The notes under the pieces were generated by a model. That model was not told where the DNA came from, made no database searches, and saw only the letters and a program-made list of their open reading frames with translations. Below, piece by piece: positions 39,801 to 49,796 of a stretch of 64,000 nucleotides of DNA (its first letter is position 1; each line of letters begins with the position of its first letter). Origin of the DNA: Antedon mediterranea (taxonomy: Eukaryota > Echinodermata > Crinoidea > Comatulida > Antedonidae); NCBI RefSeq assembly GCF_964355755.1, contig NC_092672.1, positions 34,716,501-34,780,500 of the forward strand, written 5' to 3'. Position numbers and translations under genes: made by a program.

Positions 39801-42800
39801 ATCACAACTATTAAAATTACCTAAAAGAATAAATCGTCGTAAAATTGAATTAATAATTTGAGATGTAATGAGGAAAAAATGGGATAGCAGAACTGGTAAT
39901 GTTCTTTAGAAGCATGTGCCTTGCAAAATTGATTATGAAATCCGTGATAAGTTCAAAAATTATTCCTCTATCAAGATTCTGTCAGTTACAAATGAGTAGT
40001 GAATCTTTCATGATTGTATTCAATTCGAAAACGTCAGATTCTGTATTACTTAGACTGATAGATTGAGGAAAAAATGCGATGCAATCACAGAACCAGATGC
40101 GTCCAGCCGAGAGCTTAGAAATCTCGCACGTGCTTTACGTAGCGCGCGTCCCATAGGGCCGATTTACTCGATATAAAAAGTAATTAACGGTAACGTATTC
40201 TAAACCATGTTATAGAAATCACAACCTGGGTGTTTTAACCTGATCCGAGAGGTGTTCAATTTCTGTTTTAGGTAGTGCAGGGCGGTCCGCAAGGATTGCT
40301 CATTTTGCCAAATTTTGTTAAATCAATTAATAGCTATCATTAACCGATATAGAATTTAATTTAGTCTTTCAAGCAAGAAATTGGCATTTAAGTTAGAACA
40401 TTCATCATGATGTTTTCGTTGAATTAATGCAAAGATTATTCTCGACGACGAAACTAGAATCGTCCTATAATATCATAAGTATCTCTTTTCTCGTTCACTA
40501 ATATACTCTTACACTGCTAAAGCTCTGTCTACACTTATCAAACTTTATGTGACAAAAATGTGATGTGCCCAAATATAGACATGATGATGTCATATTACTG
40601 TACTGCCATAGTTGTGGGCATATCACTACCATATTTGAACACATAATGCTAAGTACTTCCTCCAATCAATGACCACTGCCATCATGGGGATTGGTGGTGG
40701 GATGGGAGGGGGTTTGGGAAGGGGCCAGGTACATTAGCAGTTTAATTTGTTTTTTTTTGTCTACATTGATGGCAGGCCTACATGTTTGTGATCATCACGC
40801 ACAATTTTAGGGGGATTGGAAATTGTTATTGCAAGAGAATTAGAAATTCATTTGGTCCTTAATTGGAAGCAATTTTTTTTTTGTTAAGGGAGATTAATAA
40901 TTGCTAATATATTAGTATCGCTGTCTTACTTTATACTTATTACAACTATTTCCGATACTAAGAAATTCAGTTCCTACCTAATGTACTATTGATTGGTATA
41001 ATGAAAGGGGCTTGTACATCTGACATTCAATTAAAGCTTGTAAATATTTTAGACTTGGATGAATTTCTTTTGAAGTTGTTATTTTTCTGCTGTTACATAA
41101 AGAGTCGCTATCTTTGTTGACAACAATGACTTTACGTTCCAAAGGATAAGTTAAGTCCGGCGGCACGATTCTGAAGTGTTCTCAGTTGGATGTCTTTTTT
41201 ATATTGTTTTCGTATTAATTCCACAGTTTTGGTTAAAAATGAATAAAACGATAAACTTTTATCTGTATTATGCCCTAGAAATGCGGTTTGTTCGTTGTTG
41301 TTTCGTAAGCTTTTTTGACGAATTTCACGCGAAGTTAATTTGATGTATTTGTACTGTAAACATTGTAGGACCGAAAACCACCATATCCTCAAAATACATT
41401 CTGGTATTCACTTACGCCTAGTATTTCTTATTTTATAAATTTTAGAGTTTGCAAAAGCATATGTAACGAATCTTTTATTCTTTTTTTAAACAACACGTTT
41501 ATTTACAGTACCTTTTCTAGGCCTAAAAAAAGTAGCCACACTTCTTCTAAACATATACATTTGTATGTTAAAGTCAAAATTTCTTTTCTATTAAAAACAA
41601 ACATTTCTTTTAAACTCAATTTCTTTCACATCATAAGGCCAGGTGGCAACGGGCCAAAACAAGTTGTGAGTAAATAATGAGGGCGGGCTATCCAATTCCA
41701 AGGGACATTTAACCACTTTTCATCGGTTTGAATTTTGAACGCCATGGACTTTAATCGTTCTGATTCTCATATCCTGGAACTATACTAATACAAGCTAGCT
41801 TTGTAAAAGATCGAATAGATCACTACAAGCTTTAAATGAGTCTGATTTCACTTTATCCAAGTATTGTATTAGTCTATGATAATAAAATCGCTGTAACCTA
41901 CCACCAAATCATTAGCATGATTAACGACCGTGCCATATATCTCCTAGATTCGCTCTAATTAGGCCAATGTCCAATACGTTATCAAACGCATTTTTAGTCT
42001 AAAACTGTCTATCAAATAATTTAATAATCTACATAAATTGAGAGCATTTTGAATGTATAAAAATGTATAATTGACCGACATCATTGATTAATGATGACAT
42101 TGATAATGTTTACCAAGTTCCAACGCATCATTAAACAACTTTTGTCTTTTATGGGACAATTTGACGTAAATATTACGTTTTTAGATGTAAATTTTGTTTA
42201 ATTAACCCGGCCGTTGAGTGTCAATGCAATAAAGGCTGACACAATTCGATGGGTGAATTCGTGGGGTAATTACATCCGTAAAGATTATACCCAATTTCTA
42301 ATAACATTTATTATTTTAATTGTTTTATATTTAATGATTAATAGTCTGAATGTGTTAAAGGTTATACTCATATACTGGTATTTTATCCATTCATCAGTCG
42401 TAAACTATTTATCGCACTCATTTTCTATTATTCATCAATATTGTGTTATCTATCATATTATACTATATTTTGTGTGTACAAGGCGACAAACCCGGTCGTT
42501 AATGTTAAAATGTGAAACTTAAACCATGCTTTAGTTTGATAGTTTTAATTTAAACAAAAGGAATATAAATTTTAAAACAATTTTAATAGATTGTTAGATA
42601 ATAATATAAAATATTATTTTCTTCAGATCATCTTAAACTCCATGCACAAGTATCAGCCTCGTTTTCACGTCGTGCAAGCTAATGACGTATTTAGCTTGCG
42701 TTGGAATTCTTTCTCAACTTACGCATTTCCTGAAACAACGTTTATTGCTGTCACAGCGTACCAAAATGAAAAGGTAAATAACTTCAACCGTTCATTATAA

Positions 42801-45800
42801 TTCATTGATTTTATTTTCAGTTATATATACAGCACAATGCTGTAATTAACGAAACGATAATTATAGTCGTCGGGCACGATCTAGTATATATTACGTCATT
42901 GTGTTTTAAAATTTGGAGTTAAGCTATTTATAATGGACATGACGACCGGACAAAAAAAACCCAAGTAGTACCGAGGACTTATGGAATCAAGCACCACCGG
43001 TATATACACATACAAGCCTCTTTTAGACTACTAGTTATTGTCTTGTTTAGTATTTTCCTGTCATTTGTTGTCTGTAAATTAGATCCCAGCTTAAGTATTA
43101 TACGTATGAAACGTCAATAATGAAAAGCAACCGTTAACTATTGATGTATGGATAAGTACGTATTCTGTTCGTGAATAAAGATTTACAACTACTAAACGTT
43201 GGTGGCGCTATTCTGGGTTGACAACACCGATCCCCAGATATTAAGTTACTACTGTATAATACATTACCTTGTCAATAAACCAGTTTGCATTTTGTCTTTT
43301 TAGCATAGCTTTATAGAACACTTTACATCTTTTACGTTTATTTACGTTAATCAATTTATACAACACGAAGCTCAAGTTTACTGGCAAAGTGTATGCATAT
43401 TTAATGTGCTTTCACACACGTGCGAAAATTAATTTCGTTGCACAACTGACACGTTTTATTTATTTATTTATTACTGATAAATGTAGGCTGCAGTTTAAGG
43501 TCCGGGGAGTTCCAATCAAATTAATAATTAACAATTACACGTCTATGTTAATATATCTGTTCAAATATTATCAACTAGGCCTTAAATATACTACGAAATT
43601 ACATTAGAAATGTAGAATAAAAAGTGAAATGGTGACATGAAATCTATTTATGATCAGAGCACTAACATTAGTACTATTTTTTGTGGACCATTGCCTATAT
43701 ATTCAATTTTTTTTTAAATTCAAAAATATTTTATGATTAAATAACATTATTAACCAATTTAATTTTGTATACAACGTTGTAGGAAAGACTTTAATAATGA
43801 ATTGGTTTGTGGACCATTGCCTAGTATATATTCATTACAGAAGCATCGTGAAATAAGGTTTATTTGCTAAAAATCACCGATGAATAAATTCTTAACAGAT
43901 TAGGCCTACATGAACAGTTTGTGAAATATTTTGATTCGATATGTCTGCTTAAACGTTGTTTTTCTTTAGTAAATTGACTTACCATGGTTGTCTCCAGGTC
44001 TTGAAAACAGATAGTATCTGCTGGTCTTCAGCAGTCATTTCCATGGATTAGACTATTTGTCTTCTTTAGCTTTCTTTCCTTTACGTTTATTTCGTTTATT
44101 TAAGAAATTCTCCACACATATAAAACATATATAGGCCTAATAATAATAAAAATCTAAATATATTTTCCCAGTTAAAAAATATATTCCAATATATTGCTAA
44201 TGATAGTAATAGCAGTGGTAAATGCAAGTATGTTCATTGAAATAGATTTGAAAAGAAACAAAAAAATGCGTGAGAATTATATTATGTAGACCTATGAGTT
44301 GTATTGTTTCTTCTCATTTCTAATTAAAATTAAATATAATACATCATTAAAGACCGTGGGATTATTTAAATTCCTTGTTCTTTTAATACATCAATTATTT
44401 AAAAATAGTACTTTATTGTTACAATAGATCTTTAATAGTCAATCAATGTAAACGTAGGTAATTAACAACACTTTAATTAATATTAGCTTCGTATATTCTG
44501 AGAAAACAATGTCACAATGGCTTAGCCATAGGGAATTCGAGGACTAATAGACAATTTTAGAACACTCATTAAGGGTCCGTAATAATTGTGTAGAGTTTCA
44601 CAAGTCCGAAGGCTGCTGAAGACAGCACCGACCTCTAAACATTCATTTGTTGATATTCTATTCACATCAATTTGAATATAATATAATTAATTTTGTTTTT
44701 TTTATATTATTTATTTTAGTTGTCATTTGATATGATTCACTCGAGTAGATACTTTAGTAATTTATAATTTAGGCCTACTGGTGTTATTATTAGCCCTTAT
44801 AAAACCTAAACAGATTTCTTTAAAAAAAATGATCTAATTCAGCCCTGTAAACTTTTGATTATTTTTTAATATTCCGAATGTGAATAGTCTATTATATAGG
44901 TCTTAACAATTAACACTTGCATATATGCCTACGTGTTATTAGTGTTGTTTCTTGTTTAGGGTATGAATATATAATATATAAAGTACTATGAAGTAACGAA
45001 TTTTTATTTTTGATATAATGAATCTTAATCTATGTATATATGATTATTTTATATGTTATTGCTTTGGCCACATTATACTGTATTTGTATGGTAATATATT
45101 ATATTTTTTAACTCTTTGATGACATTGTACAATTAATATTAATAATGTTAATATTTAAAAATACACACTTTGTAAAATAGTTTACAAATCACTACACATT
45201 ACATTTACTAAATTAATTTATAATAATACAGATAACACAGTTGAAAATTGATCATAATCCATTTGCAAAAGGCTTTCGTGACAACGGAATGGCGAGAAGG
45301 TAAGATCATATCTCTTTTATCCTAGCCGACAATTCATAATTTTCTTATCATTCAACTTGTATAATTTCTAGCGTCGGGTGCTGAATTCGTTTAGTGCGTT
45401 TACCCAATAGGCGACGACGCGTTGAATCCAACACTTCAGGCCTAGTGCGGTACAGGAGTAAAATCCGCCTAGAATAGTTAATATAAATTAACGAATTTAT
45501 CAAGTTTGACGATAGATTGGTATTATTTTTTAGCCTAATAGACAGTTGAGTATTAATAGTGACCGTAAATTACATAGTCCAAGGTTTAATGTAATGCATT
45601 TCTGGTGAACGAAGTATATAAAACATTGAAACCGGTCTATGTCTATGGAACGCTCGTAACCACACGGAAAACAGTACGTCATACCTTGTGTTTAAATTAT
45701 TAATTAACTGGCGTATACATAATGAGTTGTTTTATTCTTAGTTGTATTTATCAAATATAATTCAATGCAAAATTACCGTACACATTTTGTATGAATTAAT

Positions 45801-48800
45801 AACATTGTTAAACAATTTTGATGTTGGTATAAACATACGAGTATAGACTATACTGATACTGCTTAAACTTCAAAACAAATTCAAACACGGATATTATACA
45901 CTGTATATTGATTTCTAACTTTGTCGCTGGTATCGTAACAAGAGTGACGTAATTATGCTGCTAATAATACTGATTATTAACAGGACGTTGGAGGAGAAAC
46001 TTAAACACGAGTATAATACTGCTTAAACTTAGAAAAATCAAACACGTACATCATATTCATTCATTTATTCATTCAATATTTTATTTCGGAAACTCTGGTC
46101 CATAGAAAGTAAAAAAATTACATATAAATTAAATAAAATAAACAAGATTAATTAGACCTATATACTGTATAATTATTAATTTCCGTTGGTATCGTAACTG
46201 TGACGTAATTATATTGTTCTGATTATAAATATTTTTTTATTAAGCAGAACATTATAAAACGTACAAAACCGCTGACAGCAATGTTCTCAGTGAAAGATTA
46301 TAAAACGAGAAACAATCCATTTTTAATCGACAGTAATTATAAATATAATGACGTTGTGTTCTTTTTTTTTAGGGAGTCACGATTAGCGATGAAACGTTCA
46401 GCATCCATTACTGACAGCGGTGACGAATCAAAAGGTAACTAACTAACATCAATTTATCTTTGAAATACTCAAGCTGAAGCTATCTAATCGTCTTTGTATT
46501 AGCTTCGTGTTTTGTACGCCATTCACTCGGGGCAATTATGCATATTCTAGGCATGCTTCAACGGGTGTGAAGCTACCGTGAAATAAAATCACTCAGCGCT
46601 AGCGTTTTCTAAGCCTTCCTTCTCTCTAGTGACTATTTTCTTGTAAGTTTTAGTAGTCTTTATCAACCTTTACTCGTTGACAGATAACATATTCAATCTA
46701 GCCCATATGTATATGATATTTATCTTTGTGTAGTTGACATGACAAGATATTTATATGTACAATAATATATATACTGTAATAATATATCCATAATAATAAA
46801 TTCGTTCATGATATTAAATTATTAATATTATATATTCAGGCAAAAAAAAACCATTTTACAAAATATAATACAAATCAACAAATTAAATAATATGGTATGC
46901 AGTAACTGTGTTCATTTATTTCTAAATAATTTTATTTAATTTGTTTTTATTGTATTATTATTGTAATAATGTTGTACTATAATGCTAGGCCTATACTTAA
47001 ATAGACCTCTGGATACCGCGCATATACATACTTTTTAAGCGGACACAATCGGGCGCGGCGAGAAAGTGTCCCCTTAATATATAATAATAAGATGTTCCTT
47101 AAATAAAATTGTCCCAAAGCGGTTCTGCAATTTTTGCTAAAAACCAAATAATTTATATACAGAACAAATGATATATTTTGTGTACGATATTTATATTTGT
47201 TATTATTTGAAAAAAAAATGGCATAAATTATCCTGTAAATTTAGAATAATATCAAGATCACTTTACTGTAATTGCTAAAACCAAACAATAAGTAAACAGA
47301 ACAAATAATATATTTTGTGTAGGATATTAGGGAAGGAAAATGACATAGCATAGGCCTATATCTTATTCAAACTTATATCAGTAAAAAGATTGCTTTAATG
47401 AGCTAAAACTTAAGTTCCTTAAATTTCGTATTGTCCTAATTCTTACAAAAGAAGTAATTATTTTGAAATTATTTTCAATTTAGATGTCATATAGTTCATT
47501 GCTTAGTTCTTGTTTGTGCAAAATTCACGGGGGAAGGTGGCAGTTTGGTCACGTGCACTGTTCTTAATTCGTTCGAGTTGTTAACGAGCTTTAAATGAGC
47601 TAAATTGGCGTCATTTACAAGGCTAAATCGTACGCGATTACAGACCGGAACGCAGCATCTGTGCGGTCCATGCACATAATGAACATTAAATAGACACGCG
47701 GAAAAAGCCACAATCGGCCGCCTCAATATCTATTTACCTGCGTGTCTCCAGAGGATCCGATATAACAACATTGGATTATCTGGAGAACTAAACTTATTAA
47801 TGACCATCGACTCATGACAAAATTATGCAAATTTGATAGAATTTGTAAATAACTTGTAAAATATTTATCGAGTGAAGGTGTCAATTTTTTCGAGATGGCA
47901 TATTCCAATTTTCTTGTTGTGCGTCGTCTGCATGTAAAACGGCGCGCATCGAATCAAGATCGAAATGATCTGTCAGAAAACAAGAGCTAATTTGTGTCGT
48001 ATGTGACGATTGGGTTCTAGAGTGAGCAAGTAAAGTGTTAACGGATATTTTGGCTACAACTTGTAACTGATAGTTGTTCTCTTGATGGACTCATCATTTC
48101 TAGTGACAGCTTGGAGTCTAATACTGCCACCTTTTATAATTAATCGGCTTGAATTTTGTCGCGGGACAGTTTTGTCTCTTATAAGTGTCTACATTTAAAA
48201 AAACATGATTAAGATTAACTCAGTAGTACACTGACAAACATTAACGGTCAGTAATGACATAATATCGTCTGCGCATATTACCCTCAACAATGTACTTTTT
48301 TAATATCCATTTATTTATTTATTTCAACAATATTTTACGAGGGTGGTCCATCCAGCCGAAACTGATCATTAGGGACTCTCACACAATATTATTTATTTAT
48401 TTCCCGCCTCGGCTGCTTTGCTTAAATGTCTCGGATTGCTTTCCTCCAGGCCTGTCTGTTTTCTGCTATTCTCCAATACACAATGACAAGACTTAAACAT
48501 GCAACAATTAAAATTAAATTAAAACATAATTTGTCTTTTAAATGCTATTCTATTAATGAAGATGTTTTATTTATCATATTTATGTTTTTTTCAGATATTA
48601 ATGATGAAGATCACATTTCACCAGATGATATTATAATCAAGATAAAGAAGGAGAAATTGAACGAATCGAAAACGTCACTGACGTCACTGGATGATAACCA
48701 AAATAATTCAAATTCTTTGACGGACTTGAATCAAAATGGCGTACGCAGTCCTCTTGCGGATGACGTGGTATTATTTGGTTGTTCGGCACTCGACTCGGAG

Positions 48801-49499
48801 GAACAGCAATTGCGTAATAGCTCTACGAATTCGGACAATATGAGGGCGGGAATTGACGGAAGCAGGAACGACGATGATGACGACACAATCGGAAAAAATA
48901 GCCAGTCCCTTCAAACATTGCAAAAACCAAGACATAGTATGTCAAGCCCTAGTGGCATGGTTAACACATCAATGGGACAATGTGATTATAGCCAACAAAG
49001 TGCTGGAGACGGTGGTGTTGTTGACCAAATCTTTTCACAGGACTCCGGCCTAGATGACGAATCGTCGTTAACGTCGGTGCAGCCGGCGACGGCGTTGGCA
49101 GTCGCACAAATGGCGAAAGAACCCCATGAATGTAACTCTCGTCTGTCCATGTCTAGTATTCGACAAAACCAATGTATGATGCAAGGAATGAACCCGACGT
49201 TTCAGTCGTCATCCGGGATGTACATGCAATGTTCTGAGCCTAGGCAACACGTTATGCCGTCGTCGTTGTACAGTCACGGCAGTTACGCGCACGCATCGCC
49301 GTCGTCCTTCGCTCATATGCACATGCAACCAGCTCACGCGAGGCACATGCAGCCGAGTATACCAACATGCTCAGCCATGTCGTCATTGCATCCGTCTCAG
49401 TTTTTGCACGGCGGACACACTACTATGGCCGACCAGATGAACATGAACTTGCACATGTCGGGCCATTTCCCAGGACATGGTGTGAAATTTCCAGTTTAA
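18673..49499 (+). CDS. tbx6/16: T-box transcription factor of the Tbx6/16 (VegT/spadetail) class, seven coding exons
   Basis: Exons 18673-18808, 21294-21513, 36955-37222, 42627-42773, 45232-45299, 46373-46434 and 48595-49499 join in frame to 1806 nt (601 residues). All borders are GT-AG. T-box (about residues 92-276): [96 protein letters not shown]. The HVVQAND-F-RW segment and [18 protein letters not shown] favour the Tbx6/16 class over Tbx2/3, Tbx4/5, Tbx1/10 or Tbx20 (family knowledge). In animals these factors bind TCACACCT-like sites and control mesoderm and muscle fate. The tail (301-601) is acidic, then Ser-rich, then His/Met/Pro-rich. IKKE at 317-320 fits a sumoylation consensus (inference). 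Class assignment is strong; one-to-one orthology is untested. Confidence 0.9.
19338..19795. repeat. Diverged tandem array in tbx6/16 intron 1, unit about 120-155 bp
   Basis: Four starts at about 19340, 19458, 19594 and 19749 with tacagaaatt-atattttggcct, then gtattttt and gagacaatgtattaa. Confidence 0.75.
21294..21513 (+). CDS. tbx6/16: tbx6/16 exon 2 (start of T-box)
   Basis: Acceptor tttaccttag, donor GGAAGgtaagg. N-terminal linker with SMHQMMSS, then the T-box from about residue 92 to the KAGR split codon. Confidence 0.92.
22771..22787. repeat. C-tract (13 C, T, 3 C)
   Basis: Homopolymer run, length-unstable. Could fold as i-motif or G-quadruplex on the other strand. Confidence 0.85.
24074..24320. 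repeat. Tandem duplication, unit about 122 bp
   Basis: Two copies of atttcagttatttattttcc, ttaattgtcctgtt, aattttcc-aaattta, and tttgttgtcgg-ttctttata. Confidence 0.8.
25085..25447. repeat. Irregular tandem array of AAGATTGAAATYTCAGTCTT units
   Basis: About nine units spaced roughly 35-45 bp. Each core is a partial dyad, for example aagactgaaattccagtctt. Linkers are T-rich. Confidence 0.75.
25961..26020. promoter_or_regulatory. Three exact 20-bp repeats with E2F-like cores
   Basis: tcgcgccaaatcgttcagat, ccgcgccaaatcgttcaaat and ccgcgccaaatctttcacat stand end to end. GCGCCAAA is the reverse complement of the E2F consensus TTTGGCGC. Binding is inference. Confidence 0.5.
26515..26625. promoter_or_regulatory. 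CpG-rich patch, candidate control element
   Basis: aaggcgcgctgtac, attgcgcgcagacg, attggcgcgtattt and a GCCGACGGCAGC cluster within AT-rich intron. Confidence 0.25.
26925..27005 (-). repeat. Possible LINE-like 3'-end fragment
   Basis: tcattcattcattttatttg followed by A-rich sequence. Only loosely like the copies at 17411 and 46055. Confidence 0.3.
27592..27806. repeat. Tandem duplication, unit about 117 bp
   Basis: Two copies of agtatacag-aa-taccgtactgttcg-caaatc and aacacacgtggtatat, ending in gttacacgcgtgt. Confidence 0.8.
27788..28172. repeat. Tandem duplication, unit about 192 bp
   Basis: Copies at 27788 and 27980 begin acacgcgtgtcacacgcgag and run through aaaacatcccatcgacacat, gaattagaagaaaacgga, acagatgccatgc to gaaaagctctctcgattt. 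Confidence 0.9.
28803..28919 (+). repeat. Possible retroposon 3' end with (GAAT)n tail
   Basis: A higher-GC segment (gaaagacgctagcaccactt) ends in tgaatgaatgaatg, a simple-repeat tail. Family not assigned. Confidence 0.35.
29695..29878 (-). mobile_element. Palindromic MITE, family C, copy 2
   Basis: Reverse complement of the element at 17722-17905 with about five mismatches by eye. Lies in intron 2 of tbx6/16. Confidence 0.9.
30036..30358 (+). repeat. tRNA-derived SINE with L2-like tail
   Basis: Head with A box (tggcgcagtgtgttgga) and B box (ggttcgaatcc). Body with caagatactttacttacgtt and ctccacccaggtgtataaat. The tail cgccc-ttgagca...gaaaagggcgctatataaat is shared with LINE-2-type 3' ends, then (ATT)n. 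Not a functional tRNA. Confidence 0.85.
30683..30900. promoter_or_regulatory. Higher-GC patch with T-box-like site, candidate enhancer
   Basis: Unlike the AT-rich flanks. Contains acgtgcgcgtaaacgagcc and, near 30885, tcacacc, a T-box half-site core. Possible autoregulation. Inference. Confidence 0.25.
31420..31437. repeat. Perfect 18-bp palindrome TTTTACGCGCGCGTAAAA
   Basis: Exactly self-complementary. Same ACGCGCGCGT core as the array at 16.7-17.05 kb. Confidence 0.9.
32788..32895. promoter_or_regulatory. CpG-rich patch with inverted repeat GGGTAAC-GATT-GTTACCC
   Basis: Contains gtggaacgcgtgcagcgcgt and a 7-bp-arm hairpin around 32831-32848. Candidate control element in intron 2; function unknown. 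Confidence 0.25.
34340..34570. other. Non-repetitive, higher-GC segment of intron 2
   Basis: A 70-codon minus-strand ORF covers it but has no splice context or recognised domain. It contains octamer-like ggtttgcatagc. Conserved non-coding element or ancient coding scrap; undecided. Confidence 0.2.
35084..35254 (-). mobile_element. MITE family A, copy 7
   Basis: aaagctctgtctacactatc and caaactagtttgacaaaaat at the left, gacagagctta at the right. Inverted relative to most copies. Confidence 0.85.
35740..35838. repeat. 45-bp tandem repeat, about 2.2 units
   Basis: acgcgttttaataccaatat then ttgcgtttttac, with starts at 35740, 35785 and 35830. Confidence 0.9.
36955..37222 (+). CDS. tbx6/16: tbx6/16 exon 3
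   Basis: Acceptor tttttttcacag, donor GGACATgtaagtt. Encodes [20 protein letters not shown] through [11 protein letters not shown], the central T-box. Confidence 0.95.
40518..40651 (+). mobile_element. MITE family A, copy 8 (right end lost)
   Basis: taaagctctgtctacactta, interior atagacatgatgatgtcata. The terminal inverted repeat on the right is absent. Confidence 0.75.
40699..40724 (+). other. Predicted G-quadruplex motif
   Basis: Four G runs of 3, 3, 5 and 3 or more with loops of 1-3 bases (gggatgggagggggtttggg, then aagggg). Lies on the sense strand of tbx6/16 intron 3. Confidence 0.6.
40978..41392 (-). pseudogene. Possible decayed coding segment, one frameshift
   Basis: Two minus-strand ORFs overlap head to tail. 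The first ends near [17 protein letters not shown]; the second begins at [16 protein letters not shown] in another frame. A single indel near 41150 would join them to about 135 residues rich in K/N/S/L. No domain recognised. Chance ORFs remain likely. Confidence 0.2.
42627..42773 (+). CDS. tbx6/16: tbx6/16 exon 4
   Basis: Exactly 49 codons. Acceptor ttttcttcag, donor GAAAAGgtaaat. Encodes [20 protein letters not shown] through VTAYQNEK. Confidence 0.95.
42774..45231. other. Intron 4 of tbx6/16
   Basis: 2.5 kb of AT-rich sequence. I see no repeat family or coding signal in it. Confidence 0.5.
45232..45299 (+). CDS. tbx6/16: tbx6/16 exon 5 (end of T-box)
   Basis: 68 nt; acceptor aataatacag, donor AGAAGgtaaga. 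Encodes [20 protein letters not shown], the DNA-contacting C-terminal T-box helix. Too short to appear as a free-standing ORF. Confidence 0.92.
45838..46254. repeat. Tandem duplication in tbx6/16 intron 5 with a later insertion
   Basis: Unit A about 45838-45994 and unit B about 46010-46254 share gagtata, actgcttaaactt, caaacacg, tatactgtat, ggtatcgtaac and tgacgtaatta. Unit B is split by the LINE-like fragment at 46055-46160. Confidence 0.75.
46055..46160 (-). repeat. LINE-like 3'-end fragment inserted in the duplication
   Basis: attcattcatttattcattc then ttttatttcggaaactctgg and tccatag. Absent from unit A, so younger than the duplication. Confidence 0.55.
46373..46434 (+). CDS. tbx6/16: tbx6/16 exon 6
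   Basis: 62 nt; acceptor cttttttttttag, donor AAAGgtaact. Encodes [20 protein letters not shown] and K. A basic patch follows the T-box and may extend the nuclear signal. Phase fits both sides. Confidence 0.88.
47500..47960. promoter_or_regulatory. Candidate conserved control element in tbx6/16 intron 6
   Basis: Non-repetitive and higher in GC than the flanks. Has an E-box (gtcacgtgca), GGATTA (Otx/Gsc-type) near 47772, and attatgcaaatt near 47820-47831, an octamer (POU) match. ORFs on the minus strand here lack any domain. Inference. Confidence 0.3.
48306..48377 (-). repeat. LINE 3'-end fragment, inverse of 4605-4678
   Basis: (TTTA)n followed by ttcaacaatattttacgagg and gtggtccatccagccgaaac, the reverse complement of the tail at 4605-4678 with mismatches. 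Confidence 0.6.
48595..49499 (+). CDS. tbx6/16: tbx6/16 exon 7 (C-terminal tail and stop)
   Basis: Acceptor tgtttttttcag. 301 codons plus TAA. Acidic segment with [10 protein letters not shown], Asn/Ser-rich part, DDDDD run, Gln/Ser stretch, then [19 protein letters not shown] and a final [10 protein letters not shown]. The frame is open upstream to 48426, but that part is intron. Confidence 0.92.
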
Positions 49500-49790
49500 A
49501 AATGCGAAACTGAATCATGTAAAAATTGTAATATTGTATATGTCTGTAAAATTGAATTTGGTTGGGATGAGAAAATGAGACGTTTAATGCATCAATAATC
49601 ATTTGTTGTTACTGATACAGTGCCAATGTAAATTAAATTAAAGAAGAATTTATGCAACAATCGGGTTCTATTTCATGAGAATAACACATACATTGGTGTT
49701 AACAATAGGGTTGGGTAACATACTCTAATCATTCTTCAATATAACATAACAAATGTTTATTTCATATTTTAAAAAAGTCACCCATGAATG

Positions 49791-49796
49791 AATAAA
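49791..49796 (+). terminator. Possible polyadenylation signal of tbx6/16
   Basis: First AATAAA after the stop codon, about 290 bp downstream. Other weaker ATTAAA forms exist near 49634. Confidence 0.35.

Larger units (their letters stand above)
37223..42626. other. Intron 3 of tbx6/16
   Basis: 5.4 kb, AT-rich. Contains MITE copy 8, a G-rich tract and a possible decayed coding segment, listed separately. Confidence 0.6.

Noticed and set aside
48426-48594. N-terminal extension of the last tbx6/16 exon ORF
   Set aside because: A strong polypyrimidine-AG acceptor at 48594 gives the right phase, and the upstream part overlaps a LINE fragment.
18673-49499. Tbx2/3, Tbx4/5, Tbx1/10 or Tbx20 assignment
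   Set aside because: The T-box has HVVQAND-F-RW and [20 protein letters not shown], which fit the Tbx6/16/VegT group better than the others.
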